From: Bolinopsis microptera
Lineage: Eukaryota > Ctenophora > Tentaculata > Lobata > Bolinopsidae
Direction: 5' to 3'
Length of the DNA stretch: 64,000 nt
Assembly (NCBI RefSeq): GCF_026151205.1
Contig: NC_087081.1
Span: 2,733,246-2,797,245, forward strand
Shown: positions 1 through 12,723 of the stretch, piece by piece
Layout: each line of letters opens with the position of its first letter
How positions within the stretch are numbered: position 1 is the stretch's first letter
Program-made: the position numbers and the translations under genes
The notes under the pieces: generated by a model
Seen by the model: only the letters and a program-made list of their open reading frames with translations
Told to the model about the DNA's origin: nothing
Databases searched by the model: none

Positions 1-29
1 TATGCATTTTTTCAATAACATAAAGAGTC

Positions 30-233
30 TGTTTTCAGTTCAAGCACGTTATGTCTTTATTAAAGACATAACGTGCTTGAACTGAAAACATAATTTAAAA
101 GACAAAATTGATTTTTAAATCAATTTTGTCTTTTAAATGCCTTTTAATGCTGGTACCTCCCCCTCAATCCACCTTTTTATTTTGTTTAAAAACAAAATAA
201 AAAGGTGGATTGAGGGGGAGGTACCAGCATTAA
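30..233. repeat. Three consecutive perfect palindromes
   Basis: Three perfect inverted repeats stand end to end. The first has 30-bp arms (30-59 and 61-90) around a 1-nt loop. The second has 22-bp arms (93-114 and 117-138) around 2 nt. The third has 44-bp arms (144-187 and 190-233) around 2 nt. Arms were paired base by base and contain no mismatch. Only 2 and 5 nt separate neighbouring palindromes. A small ORF across the third palindrome is a by-product of the repeat and not a gene. Confidence 0.95.
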
Positions 234-240
234 CTTCACA

Positions 241-1680
241 TTACAATCGAACCAACCAACTGAAAATTGACAAGGTGAACGCAGTACGAGAAAATTATTG
301 CATTATTAAAAGTACATTAACGCTGAGAGGAAGTGACTAATTTTTGAAAACTTTTCTGGCGCCGACTTCAATATTGAAAGTTACATTGAAAGATATTTTT
401 AACATCACGGTGAATGAAATAATGAACAAGTTTCATGAGAAGTTTAGAAAAACAGAACGGTGATTTCCGTTTTTGAAAACAGAAATAGTTCATGGTCGAA
501 TGTGTCCACTATGATAGAGCTGTAAATTGATGATGAAACCTGCCAGCTAAATTCGAAAATAGCCATTAATTGTTTAGAAGAGAAGTGATAATTCCAAAAG
601 TGCAAGTTTTTAAAATATCAACACCATGCTTGTGAAAATATATATATATAATAGCGGAACGAAAGTTTTACAGATGAGTGGGTCACACTTACGTGTTAAC
701 TTTTGTCACGTTCGATGGGTAGGATAAAAGCAGTGACAATTCTCAGAAAAAGAGTCACGTTTGATCTTAGAATAGCTTAAATAAGCTTTTCTGTACCATT
801 CCATCACAGTTTGCTTTTTCATTGGTGTTAAGTATGTCGGGGCAAGAAATAAAACCATGAGAGTTAAATGAGAATATAGCACTAAGCAGTACAAGCGTAA
901 TCTGATTCAAATGCGAATGACAAGTCAGCTCTCTTGAAATTAAACAATGAAAATTAAAGTTCAGTTACTGCACTAACAGCAACACTTTCGATGTTAATTT
1001 ATGTGGTTATTTTTATGAATACTTCTTTAAGGGACAAGGACCTGCTCCATGTTGTAAATTTAAGCTGGTTCTGCGGTTACAGACTTACAAATACAACTGA
1101 AGTTATGGAACTAGCTTGATGAGAAATAGCATTAAACGTGGGCGGCAGATCTTTCAACGGAAGACTATAATATAGACTAATAGGCTATACTGATATTATA
1201 GGCTACTGTCTATTTGGAAGTTCCCGTGAACCAAGAATATCCGAAAATTAAGCAAATCCTAGGACTCAATTCGATCGAAAAACCTTTTAAGGGCTTATGG
1301 AATGTCTAATGATTTGATCACAGGGCAGATTTAATTTTAAAGGTTCGGTAAAATAATAAGTGATACGGCGATATCAATGTAAGTAAGTCAAAGGAAGTAT
1401 GGAAATAACAAAGTAGAAGGAATTGGACTTTTAAGAAAAGGTTCTTAAAGACACAATATAAATAGACTGTAAAAACGATATCCTCTGCAGAAGAGCGCAG
1501 CCGCAGAAGATTTGTCTGCTGGAAGGAGGGAAGTGAGCTGGAAGTTGGGTGCCAGGAAGCCTGATAAATTCACGATGCACGAGAGTTGAATAATCGGCCA
1601 CGGGCGTCATCGGTTGGATAAAATATCCGGATGATATTGGAGCAAACCTTAAGTGCGCCCTTCTAGTTGGGATAACGACT
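241..1680. other. Intergenic, nothing recognised
   Basis: AT-rich unique-looking sequence with a short TA run near 641-650. The only ORF is a short chance ORF on the minus strand. I see no gene, RNA or repeat that I can support. Confidence 0.6.
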
Positions 1681-1960
1681 CAATCAGATCGCAGTATTCA
1701 AGCTGGTACCCAATCAGAAAGCAGCATGTACGTAATAACCGATCAATACAAAATATTTAGGTAAACAGCCGATCAAGAGGCTTTGAAGAGTACAGTAACC
1801 AATCACGAGTGGGCCCCCTGATCCGCATTCAATCAGAAACTCTGATACCAACCAATCAGAGGGCTGGACGGCGGCACGTGTTTAACCGAAAAGTAGGCGT
1901 GTGATGCTAGCTGGAATTATAGATCGATAAGAAAAGATCGGTATATAAAAAGGAGAAATT
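1681..1960 (+). promoter_or_regulatory. CCAAT-cluster with E-box and TATA (module 1)
   Basis: Several CAATCAG/CCAATCA boxes lie at about 1681, 1711, 1799, 1831 and 1852, followed by a CACGTG E-box near 1876 and a TATA-like GTATATAAAA at 1941-1950. The order matches a compact RNA polymerase II promoter. No recognisable ORF follows within 2 kb. Promoter function is inferred from motif density only. Confidence 0.4.
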
Positions 1961-4060
1961 AGCGCACATGTAGATTACAAAAGGTGTGAGGGAAAACAGG
2001 GAACTTTGGGGAATATTTCGGGTGTGAGGTGAACGACTTTATACCCCCTTTTGATTAGTCCTTAATCAACTTAATCAAGCTTAATTAAATACCAGCAGTG
2101 TATGTAATCTGATAAAAGTGGCTCCTGTTAAGAGACCCAAATATAATAAATGACCTAATATAGGAAATATCACATCGTGGTACAAATTACAAATGGAGAA
2201 ATTGCGGGAAAGAATTTTGTTCAGAAGGTTCGGAATTGAGGGGAAAAGGTGACAATTATTTTGCAAATATTTCACAGCCGTGACTGAAAACTAGGTTCAG
2301 TAACACAGTGTTAAACAAGTTTTATTAGTTTAGTGTGGTGTAAACGTCACCCAATTAACTACGTCACAAGACAATGAGCCGTTACGATTCACCAAATACA
2401 TTGATCTAAAAATGTAAAAAATTTCATGAATTCACAGTTCGACGACGGGTGAATCGACAGTTAATTTCAAGTTATTAAGTGTAAGGTACCTGATAATTCA
2501 TTAGATCCAGGTCCGTGGCACGAGCAGCAGACTTCCTTACTTAGGTACTCAGGTTATTATATGTAGACTAATTCAGCCTCATTCAAATTATTTAGGATAA
2601 TATGTGGCCTAATTGTAGCCTAATTTGTAGCTTAATTCAGCCCAATTCGCACTTGATAAACCCGTTTTAAGACGGTGTAAAAAGTTAAAAGCTGAGAACT
2701 TCAGACAGAACCAAGATAACCCGACATTTTATGACGATCTCAAGTGCAGGATCATTGCTATTTTGAGTGTGCGATGTGAAAATAATTACAAATGGTACTT
2801 CATCAGAAGTAACGAAGATTGTCATTAAAATAAGTGATTGGCAGCTGTGACTCTCGCCCGGAAGATTTATCTTCCGATACAGGTCAGGCGTCATCTAGAA
2901 TTTTAATCGATTACAAAATCTTTTACATTTTACAAAATTTTCAATTATGATTATTATAATTCCATCTCAAAGATCTTACGGATACCGTCAAAAAGCGATT
3001 TTACGAATCTAACAACGTCTAACCGGTCTTGTGAAAATATCATAATATTCACAATCTTATTTTGGACAACTAATTCTTAGGAATGTTTCGATTTGGTTGA
3101 CATTTAAGTGGTCCTGAGAGTGAGAACGAATGTGACATAACCGCGAGGTATCCCGCAGTCCAGTAACCATGATAACGCAGACAAGATACACATGGGAGGC
3201 GCGAGCCCGACATATGCTGACCAAAATCTAACCAAAACTCGACCTCAAATCAACCAAAACTTCACCTCAAACTACTCAAACTAACCCAGACTCGGCCATG
3301 GGCTCACGTTCGTCAGTATATCTTTGACGAACGAACAGACAACAGTTTCTTACATGTAGCCGCACGTCAAGAGGTTAAAACGTTTAAAAAAATAAAACCA
3401 TTGAGTCGGGGTACCTTGGATGAATATGACCATTATTTTCTGATTCGACAGAATGACCCCTCAAATCACTGGTTTTATAAAATTTAGTTCGGGAAAGCTG
3501 CGCCGTACAGCAAACCAAAGGGCACTACACGAACACGCAACATGATATCAAAACACACTTCTACTTTTAGCCGTACAGCTGTGTAACGTCTACCTATAAT
3601 CTGAACTCTACAACACTGGTCACGTGGTCCCAGACTATAACCACGTGACTCCAGACAATTCTCACGTGAGCCCTCCATGCTTGCCTGCGTCTGGCTGAGC
3701 TAGCCTGCCTTGGGAGGCTTCACCACTAATTTACCGAGCGTTTGATGCAGGTATCTCTAAATTAATGAAAACCGTGTTGGTGTATAGAGACTATAACCTC
3801 GTACGAGAGGTTCAGTGCGCCCTCTTGGGCCCCTCCGCTACTCAGGGTTGTTGGGGGGGGGGGGGGCCACAGCCCCCGGGGCACATTTGCTTATCAGGAA
3901 CTTCTGTTTGGTTACCGGAATGTAGAGTAGGGTGGAATTAGAAGTACCACGGTCCATGAACTATCCTGCAATGTATGTGAGCTGTACTGAAGCCTTATGT
4001 TAATAATGAGAGCGCACGCCGAGGGTTTAGCATTGAATTAAATAACTGCTCTTCTGTGAT
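1961..4060. other. Intergenic, G14 tract
   Basis: No supported gene. A run of 14 G lies at 3853-3866. The ORFs here are short, unconserved-looking and without recognisable motifs. Confidence 0.55.
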
Positions 4061-4061
4061 C

Positions 4062-4125
4062 TCAACCAATGAAGACCCGAGAAATGGGTCACGTGATCCG
4101 AGGAGGGCCAATCAAGTGCCGACTT
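4062..4125 (+). promoter_or_regulatory. CCAAT/E-box pair (module 2)
   Basis: Two CCAAT boxes (CCAATGA near 4066, CCAATCA near 4108) flank a GTCACGTGAT E-box near 4089. There is no clear TATA box. It belongs to the recurring family of such clusters in this window. Confidence 0.3.
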
Positions 4126-4645
4126 TCTGGCCAAAAGGGAGAGAGAGAATTAAAATTAGACGGCTGTGAGGACTAATTCACCATTTTCCTACTGATTTTA
4201 AATTTTCAATATAAAGATATTCTTAAATAACACTTTCACGTGAATGTAATCTAGCACGACAAAACTAGGTTAAGTTTAAAAGTTTAAACACTCAAATACT
4301 ATTACAACTTACCTTAAGATACAGTAGACCCCAGGAAAATTGTACGAGGGGTATGAAGAGAAATTAAAAGGTGACGATAAAAAGAAACATTGTTTCTCCA
4401 GTCTCAACGTATGTTCTATAGATAGTGTCAAGAAACTATTATTCAAGTCGATTTCAAAAGGTCACAACTAATCGTACTTTAAAGGTGATCCCGGAAATAT
4501 CATAAATATGCAAGAAAATCTAAACAAAACACGTGCATGTCGAATATTCAGATCAATTGTATAACCGATAAATCTACAATACCACAAATACTACGATTAG
4601 TAAAGCGTTACAACAAACAACAATGTGCACCCAAACAGTCATCAA

Positions 4646-4825
4646 CCAATCACTCCACTGTGAGTCAACAGCCAATCACACCACTACACTCCGAGCCAAC
4701 AGCCAATCACAGACCAGAGCGCAGGGTCACAGCCAATGAGATGGTGATGAGACCGCTCTCACTCTCTCAGCATCTCATTAGGAAAGATGAGTTGTGTAAA
4801 TAGTAATGGTGCAGTATAAAGTGAC
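4646..4825 (+). promoter_or_regulatory. CCAAT x4 and TATA (module 3)
   Basis: Four CCAAT boxes are spaced about 25-30 bp apart (about 4646, 4672, 4702 and 4732) and are followed by AGTATAAAG near 4813. Three share the preceding context AGCCAAT. A short ORF across this segment is probably chance. The arrangement looks like a TATA promoter with repeated NF-Y sites, but no gene is seen downstream. Confidence 0.4.
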
Positions 4826-5140
4826 GTAATCAAGTGGTAAACAAACAATCTCCCTCAACCATGACTGGAGTAAATAAGCTAAGTAAAGTCGGGTCAAGTT
4901 TCTCACTTTTAGAAACAGGAGCTGCAGGAACTGTATCGTAACTCTCGGTCACACATGCCATAATTGATAGTTTTTACTTCTGTCGATCTGCAGAGTTTCG
5001 GGAAAAGAAACAATCGCGGTAAATCACGGGGTTTGCGACGATCATTCAGCTAAAAAACAGCTCCGTTCTCCAGCTTAAAGACTTTATTGATAAGTTGATA
5101 GCTTTGACAACCTCTCCAACCTCCGCACTGACTTTCTTAA

Positions 5141-5234
5141 GTTTCACAATCATCTCACCCTGTTACAGGGTGAGATGATTGTGAAACACATCACGTGTAA
5201 TACGGTATTATGGGTATTACTAATACCCATGATA
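5141..5234. repeat. Two consecutive palindromes
   Basis: A perfect 23-bp inverted repeat (5141-5163 and 5165-5187, 1-nt loop) is followed 18 nt later by a 14-bp inverted repeat with one mismatch (5206-5219 and 5221-5234, 1-nt loop). This is the same design as the triplet at the window start. Confidence 0.9.
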
Positions 5235-5971
5235 ATACTACGCTTCAACCCTCCAGGATCCCGCGTTATTTCCGTATTCGTTAATGAACAATGAACGGAG
5301 AGGTTATCATCGCATTTTGAACATGGCAATGATACAAACTTTCCGGAAAAGATGACGCTGATTACCCTAACAATTAAAATTCTGGAGTATGGAGTAGAAA
5401 TATTTGGAGATTACGAACCCACTTAATTAATTCCAGATCAGTATAAATAATAAATACATTAAAACAGAACACGAGATGCATGCTGCTTCTGTAAACAGAC
5501 CTCAAAAGCAGACCACTAGCGTATATTTTCAATTCTCGAGGGTATAAAACGACAAAGGGAAAGTCAACAATATGTGCCAACTTTTCAGACTACAAACAGA
5601 AAATTGTCACAAGTGTTTCTTTTTTACGGTTTATATAAACAAAACCGCAACACTATCTAAAAAACCCATTATCATTACCGACTAATCACTCAAATTACTC
5701 AAATCAACTGGACAAATAATATATATATAATAGACTGACCAGTGAAAATGGGCGAGCGTACCAAGTGTCATTTTAATTAGAAGTTTTAGTCAGTGATTTA
5801 TTATTGAAGCTTGTAATTACAATATCTAATGCTCCTATAAATACTTTAATTAATTGTTTGTCCCGTTATTCTTTTTCCTTCCTCTTTTCCTTGTCATCCC
5901 CTTTAGTTTTAAGATTCTTGCTATAAATGGCTACAGCTAACACTATTAATGCTAAGTACCAAACAACAAGT
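5235..5971. other. Intergenic, nothing recognised
   Basis: AT-rich with a short TA run near 5720. No supported gene. Confidence 0.5.
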
Positions 5972-6201
5972 GGGAGGTGGATCGTTGGTACCATTAAATC
6001 GATTTAACACCGCAATTCCAGTCGCAAGCCTGGGACCACTACTAGCATAGTCACAACATCTACAAAGCTGCCATATAGCCTGACTGACAATTTTCTCGAC
6101 TGACTGACAATGTTTCTTCTTTTTCCCCATTTAGAATACAAAGATTAGTACATTTTAGCTTATGATTAATATTATATTTTTACCTATAGTTTACTTAGAT
6201 T
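5972..6201 (-). repeat. 230-bp dispersed repeat, copy 1 (53-codon ORF)
   Basis: This block is the reverse complement of 43673-43902, and I found no differences by eye. It carries an ATG-started reading frame (minus strand from 6130) whose first 53 codons match those of the other copy, beginning MGKKKKHCQS and including the cysteine-rich stretch CRCCDYASSG. Beyond 5972 the two copies diverge and this frame soon stops. I recognise no domain. It could be a duplicated exon or a fragment of a mobile element; no target-site duplication was found. Confidence 0.75.
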
Positions 6202-7975
6202 AGGGTATTCGCACGAAACTGACAAATTTCCTGTTCAGAAAATTTAGAGTTCATTAAATAATTCTGAGAATTAATTTGTAAGTTTATTAGCTTATTATCA
6301 CAATTATAAAGATTGAACAGTTGAGCTATTTTAATTACCGAGAAAAAAGCTGCCATTCGATTTATTTCCCATATAATACGATTTCATCAGTACAGTGGCT
6401 ATAAGTATAATGCAAAAATGTTAAATTAAAGAAAATTAAAGAAAATGAAAAATTAAGAAACGACCTATAATGGGGTCGTTATTTGAAAAATTCTTTAAAT
6501 TTAAATTCTTTAAATTAGCAATGTTCAGCAGAACGATTTTACGCTAAATCCTCTTTTAATTATTTTCTTATTATTATTATTCTTTTATTTATTTTCTTAT
6601 TATGATTCTTTTATTTATTTTCAGTAATTAAAACAGAGTAGTATTATTAACATTGAGAGACTAGTACGGCAAATCTAAGGATCGAAAGATCAAAAATAAA
6701 TAAAAAGATCAATAAAAAGCGCTGAATCCATAATCATATCACTGATAAAAGGTTTTGTAAAACATAGCATAAAATTATAAAATTAGCACAAAGAAAAAGG
6801 AAAAATGCATAATTACGTCTAAGAAAATTATGCAGCCTCACAGCTGCAGCTGTGAGCCTGGCGTCTGTAAGAAATTGAATTTCAGCAACATATACCAGGA
6901 TGAATCTCTCAGCAATCTAACCTCCAAGTGATAACACAAATAAAAAAACCACAAACTACTAACTTACCAGAGGAAAGCACAAGCCGGGATGACTGTTACG
7001 GATAAAGCCGGAATAGTATTCCCAATGGACTACTACCTACAAATACAGAGCATTAAATCTAACCTCCAATAATCAAATCTGCTCGTATTATCCAGTTAGT
7101 ATTTTCTTTGAGAGATCAGCCCGACAGACGCAACGCTGTTAGCTGCAGTTTGTTTCCTGATTAATCTATTACTCACATTAGATTATATCTTATCTTAATC
7201 CACTTTACTTGCTGCATGGAACACGCCCAGAAATCAGAACAGCTAGGCGCAGTATAACCCTATGTTTGGCTTGGTATCGCATACCTTATAGGTGATATCA
7301 AACCAAAATGTGCTGCTCCAGTAACCTCTTAAACTTGGAATGTTTTAGAGGTTTTTTTGTCTGGCTAGGGTTAAAGGTTGTGGGGCTTACATAATTATGG
7401 GTAATTCAGAGTAAACTGTAAGCAAACAAATTGAAAAGTTACAAGGTTCAAACCAGAAGCTCAATATCAAGAGGTACAGCAACCCACGTTGGAGAAATAC
7501 TTTACAAGGATTGATAATGGACTTGGGAAATATCATGAATGATTCAATAAAGCAACTTAGATTACTTGTTGAGAATTTAAGCGATCATGTAATCTACAAA
7601 CCCTTGTTTGACCACCGTCAAGCACTACCCATTACAAATCTAAACAGTAGCTCATGGCAACGTAAAGTGGCCCACAAAAAGCTATAAAGAAGCCTCCACA
7701 AATCACAGTGGTTTCCTGATCAAATAGCTGAATATCTCTGATGAAACTCGATCTGAAAAAATATTTGGGCACGCAGGACACTTTTAGTGAACTGGCTGCA
7801 GGAGTAGACTGTGAGAAGACTCGCACTAAGGACTGGGAGGCAATGCACGTTCCAGCTCCCTTCAACTTCTACAGAACATGGTCTCACGAAATAGGGCGAA
7901 GGTGAGGCCCCATCCTAACAAACATACTACACATCACTAACACTACCGAATACTCTAAAAGTTGACGTGGTGGTC
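6202..7975. other. Intergenic, nothing recognised
   Basis: AT-rich sequence with TTATT-rich stretches near 6560-6620. No gene or structural RNA that I can support. Confidence 0.5.
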
Positions 7976-7977
7976 GT

Positions 7978-8050
7978 TACCCAATGAGAAGTGTGAAGTG
8001 AGATCACGGGGTGGACGCCAGCCTATCAGAGGGCAGTATTTAAAGGTCGT
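7978..8050 (+). promoter_or_regulatory. CCAAT/TATA cluster (module 4)
   Basis: CCCAATGAG near 7979 and CCTATCAGAG near 8022 are followed by GTATTTAAAGG near 8035. This is a weak member of the recurrent promoter-like class. Confidence 0.25.
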
Positions 8051-11000
8051 GAGTGAGTTAGGGGGCGGGTATTTACCACAGTAATTGGGTTTTAGATTAG
8101 ATTTATTGTGCCGATAAAGCTACTTGACTAATAGCATAAAATAAAGTAAACTATCCTACTATACACAACAAAGTAAGATAATATACCATGCCCTCCGCAG
8201 AGTTATTTTCGTGTAATCTAAATCAGTTTGTAGATGATTGGTTTATGCCTGGGTCACTGACATAGTTTGAATACCAGCTCAATCATGTCGTGGAGCAAGC
8301 TGGGGTTTTGAGGTTAGTAGTTTTGTAGTATGTGGTATCGTTAATTATAATACAACAATTTATCATCTTTCCGTATGTAAATACTTGACTAGAAATCGTG
8401 ACTTTATGTAAATGCAGTACGTTGAAGTGGGGAAGCTGTCTAAGCTATCCCTGGATAGGATCCTTAATTTCATCAGTAAGGAATTAAGTCATTAAATCAC
8501 TCATCTAGTAATACTTGCTTAAGTTATACTATAAGTATAATTCAAGGAGTACCAGTAAATAACGAAAATAAACACTCACTCGTGGTTTACAATGAGGATA
8601 ACAACTATAAATATGGCCGGAAGATTAAGAACTAATTAGAGCTGATTAAGAAGGACTAATTACCTAAGGACTACTCAACGAACAAATTGCAAGTGTAGGC
8701 TCAGAGTTATCCTAGGCTGGGTTGGTAACACTAATACTGGTGTTTGATTCATGTCATCCGATCAGTGATGGTAGAATTTGATTGACCTAAAAATATAGGA
8801 TGGAGTGACACCGGTGGATTCTCGTATCAAGGTACGAGCACAAGGTTAAACTAAAGTCAAACAAAAGTCAAACATCAGCATTCAGCAGCTCTTGTTTAAA
8901 ACTCAGAAAAAGACAACAGTTCAGTAAAGAGGGCGTACGTATGTCTAGTGTCTATTGCAGTCGCCATGGCACATTACCTACACTTTCCCGGAATTTCATC
9001 AATTCGGGGAATGTGACCAGGTATTTTGGTGATCAGCAGGTATTTTGATGATCCCGAGCGAGCAACATAGTTTTAAAACCTTTTTGTAAATGAGGCTAGG
9101 ATATGCTGATAAAAACATTTAGGTAGACACAGGTGCTGGTGGAGTCTCTTGCATGGGAAGGGGAATAAAAGACCTTTTAAAGTCATTTTAAAGTCCTTTT
9201 AAAGTCACTATTGTGGCGGTACAATGTATGTGGTTACTTCCGTGACGTGGCAAATGGGATCGTGGCGGAGTCAACAAGAGCAAGGGAGACACAATACTGG
9301 GAGACAGAATGAAGACAAGCTAATCAAATCAAAGTAAAATCAACATTTTATTTAAAACTAGTTATGTGAACACCACAAAATAATAGTCAAAGCTGCAAAT
9401 TCAAAAGATCCTCTCGAATATAGCGATACCAGGACGTGAAATGAAGTTAAGAAGTCTACATAAGAAGTCTACAAGAAGTCGGTCTAATAATCTAACCGAT
9501 CTTTTTGATTATAATGTAATCACCGATCAACTGCAGTGACCAACGACTTCACAAATAAGATTTTACAGCACTTTAAGACACAAAGTTGAGCCTACTCCAA
9601 ACTCAAAGTACCACAAATCTAAACTTCTCCAGTTACACAGAGTACCCAACGTGAGGGCGATAATGAGTTAATTAATTAAATATATCTTTTTAAAGGTATT
9701 GTACCTGTGGGAGATACACCCCGTGTACCTGTCCCGGACCTGTCCCGGGGGTGGATATCACCTATCAGGGCTCTCAGGGCTCAGGTAGGTACTCAACAGA
9801 CAGGGGGTTTGAGAGCAGATGACAATGATAAGATGACAGTATCGTACTGGGACGAGTAATTGCGTGAAAAAAACTAAAATGGTATCTCAGAGGTTTTCTT
9901 AATGTAATGAAATGTTTATTCATAAGAGTAGCGAAGCGTGAGCTAGGATACGATTAAATGATAAGATTCAACGATAATTCCACTGTCAGAACAGTGGAAG
10001 GATCTAATAAATTAAATTGGAAGTTTTCAATTAGGACTAAACGCACTGCTCAAGTAATCAATCTTATATATTAGCCTTCTATTGGGGCCGGTAGAACATT
10101 CTCGTTTCAGAGTAATATTTTACCGTCTTAATTATAGTTATTTATTGACGGATAATTAAATAATTAAATGTAACAATTTCGTAAAAAGCCCCAACAATCT
10201 AATTGACAATAACATTAACTTTTTTTCAATAATATTAACTTTTGTCAATAATTACCCACATACAAGTGTCGCCTGTTACGATACTGATCAAAACGTTATG
10301 TTGAGCAGTATAATTAAGAAAACATCGCCCTCATAGTACGGGCTCGTCACTTAACTAAATGATGTAGTATATTTAATATAACGTCACAGATCGTATGGGT
10401 TGGGCGGATCTATTAGAATTAGATATCGAAAATTATAATCATCGCAAATTCTATAAAATGTAGATGGATATTATATCTCATTGCTCGATCAGTCCCTTAA
10501 TTACTAAACTTGGCCTATTTTATGGAAACCACTATAATTTAATCTTTGTAGGTGGTAGAATGACAAGAAAGAAGGAAAATATGGACAGGATCAAGTTAAG
10601 ATGATTGAACGTGTGTCATAGAATGAATATATAATTCTCTTGAAATTTAATTATTATGAACACAATATATTTAATCATCATGACCACCAGGATACCTTAC
10701 ATCAACACTCGTACAAGATATATAATTGTACGCGGATCAATGGTCGTTATAGAGCTACAAGAACATCTGAATATCACTCAATCAGGGTCAAAGGCAGAAT
10801 AACTTGAAGCCACCAAGTTAAAAGAGTCTAGAAGTTGTTCTAGAAGTTCTAAAAGTAGTTTAAAGAACATGGATCATAAATGTTGGGCGGGAGCAGTGGG
10901 TCGACTGATATAGCTAAAGAAATTAACGCCATGATATCGTATTAAAACATCATGTTATCGTATTAATACCATTTTAGCACAATGACTATTTATTTCGTTG

Positions 11001-11315
11001 ACATGGTAATAAAACTGAGGCCCAGACTCATGACACGGAGTAGACATTGAATAATGTCTACTCATTAAAAGAATATCGTAAAGTTAGACGCGCTATCACA
11101 AGTGTGAGGGAAGATAATGGAATAAGCTTCAAAACTAAATCAGGGAGACGACTAGTTAAGGGTTCGTAAGCGATATTAGCGGTTGAATTAACACTTATAA
11201 CAGCATCTAAGTCTATCACGTACTGGGGGCATTAACATCTGCAGCTACAAAGTTCATAACAGCATAACATTTGAGGGTGTTTTTAGTCGAGGAGAGAAGG
11301 GGAGAGGCCAGAGGG
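8051..11315. other. Intergenic, nothing recognised
   Basis: Long AT-rich stretch. A threefold TTTTAAAGTC-like repeat occurs near 9172-9207. No gene, tRNA or transposon signature was recognised. Confidence 0.5.
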
Positions 11316-11319
11316 TTGT

Positions 11320-11344
11320 GGGGGGGGGGGTTGTGGGGGGGGGG
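11320..11344. repeat. Paired poly(G) tracts
   Basis: Two runs of 11 and 10 G (11320-11330 and 11335-11344) are separated by TTGT and lie within a G-rich stretch from about 11290. This could form a G-quadruplex. Confidence 0.8.
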
Positions 11345-11569
11345 TTGTGAGGGTTCTTCCTCATTAGACTGTGAATCTTATTTTCGAGATAGCAGTTGAC
11401 TACAAACTAGACAAACGACTGAAGCGTCTGTTTAGTGTTGAATAACACAAAAAGCAAAGCTGAAGGCCATCACGGCATCACGTACTGCCCGAAAGATGTG
11501 GTCACAAGTCCTAGTCACAACGTTGAGTTTGAACTCTTGCCGGTCATAAAAAGTCCAATCCTTTTCACC

Positions 11570-12350
11570 ATGTTCCGTTTTCGGCCACAATACCAAAATA
11601 TTCGAAATATTTCCGAGCAATTAGGATAACAATTTGTTTCAGTACTTAAATTGACAAATATTTAAAAGTCATGAGAGACACAACTAAGCCGTTTTTTAAT
11701 ACTGATTAACTTGATTTCGGAATCACAAAAGTACAATATCCGTCTTCACAAATATGTCTCCACCAGGGAAGCTACCTGACTACACGAAAGAAAACGGTCG
11801 ACCGAAAAACGGAATTAGATAAAAATTCCGCGGACCGTTTCGACATCTGTTTGAACTGTAAACTAATTAAAGAAATGCGAATATATAATGCAACATGAAC
11901 ACGTGACAAACAACGTTCTGCTGCTGGAATATTTCACATATTCCGTATAATTATTTCATCATGTTCCGTTTTCGGCCACAATACCAAAATATTCGAAATC
12001 TTTCCGAGCAATTAGGATAACAATTTGTTTCAGTACTTAAATTGATAAATCTGAAAAAGTCAGAGACACAACTAAGCCGTTTTGTAATACTGATTAACTT
12101 GATTTCGGAATCACAAAAGTACAATATCCGTCTTCTATCATCACAAATATGTCTCCACCAGGGAAGCTACCTGACTACACGAAAGAAAAAGGTCGACCGA
12201 AAAAAGGAATTAAATAAACATTCCGCCGACCGTTTCGACATCTGTGAGAGCTGTAAACTAATTACAGAAATGCGAATATATAATGCAACATGAACACGTG
12301 CCAAACAACGTTCTGCTGCTGCAATATTTCACATATTCCGTATAATTGTG
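11570..12350. repeat. Tandem duplication, about 390-bp unit, two copies
   Basis: Copy 1 starts at about 11570 (ATGTTCCGTTTTCGG) and copy 2 at about 11961. They are highly similar over their full length, with point changes and small indels. Each contains an ATGTCTCCACCAGGG start and a segment that reads DICxxCKLIxEMRIYNAT in one frame, but stops and frameshifts break every frame. No known family was recognised. Confidence 0.85.
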
Positions 12351-12388
12351 ATATCTGAACTGTGAAATTCTATCATGTTTGTGTACAA

Positions 12389-12723
12389 CTCACTGCTCAC
12401 TGGTAACTGGTTATAACTGGTTACTGGCTACTGGCTACTGGCTACTGGCTACTGGCTACTGGCTACTGGCTACTGGCTACTGGCTACTGGCTACTGGTTA
12501 CTGGTAACTGGCTACTGGTTACTGGTAACTGGTTACTGGTTATTGGTTACTGGTTACTGGTTACTGGTTACTGGTTACTGGTTACTGGTTACTGGTTATA
12601 ACTGGTTACTGGTTACTGGTTACTGGTTACTGGTTACTGGTTACTGGTTACTGGTTACTGGTTACTGGTTACTGGTTACTGGTTACTGAGTGAGCATGGT
12701 GACCAGTTCCTCACTGCTCACTG
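12389..12723. repeat. Heptamer minisatellite flanked by direct repeats
   Basis: About 40 copies of a 7-bp unit (CTGGTTA/CTGGCTA variants) fill 12400-12688. The CTGGCTA variant is clustered at about 12425-12495 and CTGGTTA dominates the rest. The array is bounded on both sides by an identical 14-bp sequence CTCACTGCTCACTG (12389-12402 and 12710-12723). Confidence 0.9.

Noticed and set aside
12399-12688. Telomere-like heptamer array
   Set aside because: The unit (TTACTGG) does not resemble known animal telomere repeats and is internal, so I call it a minisatellite.
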